Assembly (NCBI GenBank): GCA_025642065.1
Contig: JAODUP010000095.1
Coordinates: forward strand, 329,001-393,000
Reading direction: 5' to 3'
Source of the DNA: Paralvinella palmiformis
Taxonomy: Eukaryota; Annelida; Polychaeta; Terebellida; Alvinellidae
DNA: 64,000 nucleotides
Shown: positions 49,628-64,000 of the stretch, in pieces
Layout: every line of letters starts with the position of its first letter
Numbering within the stretch: the stretch's first letter is position 1
Position numbers and translations under genes: made by a program
The notes under the pieces: model-generated
Databases searched by the model: none
Told to the model about the DNA's origin: nothing
Seen by the model: only the letters and a program-made list of their open reading frames with translations

Positions 49628-50430
49628 ATGTTATTTGAAATAAAATTGGCTTTCATATATTCATATAAAAGCCAATTTTACATTAAAATATATATTAAAA
49701 TCGGTGGATTGTTGCCATCTTCGTTAAAACACATATTTACATTATCACAAAATCAACATGGTGTCAAAGGATCATCCAAATGGTTCCTCAAACGTGGAAC
49801 CTTTTACCGCAAGACATCTATATGCGCAACTTATTGCTCATATCTTGTTCGAGTTTCTCATTCAGATTCAAACGTCCAAGTATTTATGGCGCCGCATAAT
49901 ATGTTAATGAGTGGGATAGGGTTATTGGGAATACACCAGAGCGGCAACATCAAATTTACGCAATACATAAATACATAGTGTGTCAAATTGACTACATTTC
50001 ACATTCAGTTGTAGAATGACTCCGACTAAAATTATAATACAAATATATTTACTTACACAACTTTAATTACATCTAGTGGAGACGTCTCTTATTGTAGACT
50101 TTTTTCTACGTCCGTGAGCTGTATACTTATTGTATTTATTATTTACTTCTATTCATGAACTTTTACCTTTGTACGTCAACATATATTTTATATATACAGT
50201 TCATAAAATGAAGTCATTCATTCATTCATTCACTCATTAATAGCAACCTGGCGAGAGTCTAACAGAAACTCTCAAATGTCGAAATTGTTCCTATTCTCTG
50301 TCTAATATAGGTTTGTCTTACCCCGTTGTTATGTCCGATACTAAATTAAATTTCTTTGCTTCTATTTGTCAACCAACAGTATTAATTGTATGGTCTTGAT
50401 GCTGTTAATATAAACATCAATATTATGAAA
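49628..50430. other. Intergenic sequence with a 116-codon unassigned frame
   Basis: The frame 49628-49978 (+) starts just after the (AT)n and has no motif recognised. It lacks neighbouring exons in phase. It is more likely a chance frame or degraded element than a gene. The remainder to 50430 shows nothing. Confidence 0.3.
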
Positions 50431-50439
50431 AAAATAGAA

Positions 50440-50860
50440 AACACGTAAGGTGGCATAATGAAAAGAGTATGTGGTATTCCCAAACGTTCACATTATACGC
50501 ATTTATTATAACCATTAAATATATCTTCTGTTAATAATATGCTTATGAAACCAATCACGTCATTGTATACACGAATGTTTCACGTTAATTCTCTTTTAAT
50601 TAAGGGACCTATGTGTGTGTTTATCATCTAGCTGTTTTATGTCCTGTAGTAAAACTATTCCAGGTACCATAACACATTGGCTCACACAGTAGACTGTGTT
50701 TTTACTAAATACATCCCGCGCCATAATATGTGCAATAATATTGTAGACTCACTTAGCCAACTTATCTATTGTGCTAATTTTATTAAACCTTGGTCTGAAT
50801 TAATATTTGTTTATAATTATATGCGATTAATTGCTCTTAATTGTGTTCTTAAATATATAT
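50440..50860 (+). mobile_element. Decayed LINE fragment (family 2)
   Basis: Translation around 50460 gives KRVCGIPKRSHYT, matching KRCIGVPKRNHHT of the element at 23215-23645, then several stops. The open frame at 50677-50922 lies in the downstream part and is not a gene. Confidence 0.5.
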
Positions 50861-50941
50861 TGTGCCATATTCATGTTTTTTTGTGTGTTTCCCCAATATT
50901 GCGGATTGAAGCGAAAATTTAAAAATTTATATAAAATAAGT

Positions 50942-50946
<5 letters not shown>

Positions 50947-50986
<40 letters not shown>
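50947..50986. repeat. (AT)n microsatellite
   Basis: About 20 units, directly before a SINE 3' end. Confidence 0.85.
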
Positions 50987-50987
<1 letters not shown>

Positions 50988-50994
50988 TAACGTT

Positions 50995-51062
50995 AATCTC
51001 GGCCCATTTAGCCTCCCTTGCGCACAAATGTGGCCGTAAAACATCAATCATCATCATCATAA
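50995..51062 (+). mobile_element. SINE (family A) 3' fragment upstream of MCM3
   Basis: AATCTCGGCCCATTTAGCCT, ATGTGGCCGTAAAACATCAA and an (ATC)n tail match the 3' third of the copy at 3235-3420. The head is missing. Confidence 0.75.
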
Positions 51063-51375
51063 CGCTAGGTAATAAAAAATCCCTCTCACTCTATGAAACT
51101 GAAACTCCGGGTCAGATCATTTCGTGAATTGAGTTCTTATCCTCCAAAACAATAGTAATAGTATGCATACCTACACACACACACACATGTAGCTGAATGT
51201 TTATTATTTGATTTTGTGACCTGTATAAATAACTTATCAATCCATTTGCTTTGTTCCTCCATCACTCACTAGCACGATTGTGTTCGAGTGGGTTAGTTTA
51301 CGGGCCGAGTTTTAATGGGCCGAGTTGACGCAATACACAGCACATGATCAAAAGAGCCGGAAATAAACACATTAT

Positions 51376-51418
51376 CACGTGATTTAAAGTCCGATCATGT
51401 GACAGAAACGGCGGGAAA
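51376..51418 (+). promoter_or_regulatory. MCM3 proximal promoter: E-box and E2F-type site
   Basis: A CACGTG E-box is at 51376-51381 and GGCGGGAAA at 51410-51418, 62 bp before the MCM3 ATG at 51480. GGCGGGAAA fits the E2F consensus. Animal MCM2-7 genes are known E2F targets at the G1/S transition, so the site and gene agree. Confidence 0.6.
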
Positions 51419-51479
51419 TTAGCTTTGTGTAGATTCTGTTGACGTTGAAGGTGGTTTGAGATCCGAAAAACACAATAAT

Positions 51480-63987
<12,508 letters not shown>

Positions 63988-64000
63988 GTAAAGTCATTTT

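Noticed and set aside
51456..51479. MCM3 start at the upstream in-frame TTG
   Set aside because: The ATG at 51480 has a normal context and gives the family-like N-terminus; TTG starts are not expected here.

Overview
This is a nuclear genomic window from an animal, AT-rich and intron-containing. The best guess is a lophotrochozoan, probably a mollusc. That guess rests on general character (T-box gene organisation, tRNA-derived SINEs, CR1/jockey-like LINEs, hAT remnants, abundant (AT)n tracts); no sequence here fixes the species. Three real genes can be reconstructed exon by exon with matching splice phases: a T-box transcription factor of the Tbr1/Eomes/Tbx21 subfamily (+, 15385-22287, six coding exons, 678 aa), the tRNA-splicing endonuclease subunit TSEN34 (-, 48493 down to 36504, six exons, 283 aa), and the 5' part of the replicative helicase subunit MCM3 (+, from 51480, eleven exons visible, running off the right edge just after the Walker A motif).

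Layout. 1-14.7 kb is a gene desert with a decayed LINE (2.3-3.9 kb) split by a younger SINE, a decayed hAT transposase (6.4-8.3 kb) and simple repeats. 14.7-22.9 kb is the T-box locus, with a perfect CRE palindrome and an 86-codon upstream ORF in front, a GC-richer block in intron 2 and a poly(A) signal at 22915. 22.9-36.4 kb is intergenic and mostly LINE, SINE and hAT debris. 36.5-48.5 kb is TSEN34, whose introns hold minisatellites, SINEs and one copy of a ~1.1 kb terminal-inverted-repeat element. TSEN34 and MCM3 are divergent, their start codons about 3.0 kb apart. MCM3 has a canonical E2F-type site and an E-box just upstream of its ATG. Its first intron (6.9 kb) carries the inverted second copy of the ~1.1 kb element and a DUF659-type hAT transposase fragment.

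The genes are not functionally linked: one is a developmental regulator, one acts in tRNA intron removal, one in DNA replication licensing. No new multi-gene system is visible. The most unusual structure is among the repeats: two otherwise different families (a tRNA-headed SINE and the ~1.1 kb element) share a ~45 bp core, and the two copies of the larger element lie in opposite orientation on either side of the TSEN34/MCM3 start region.
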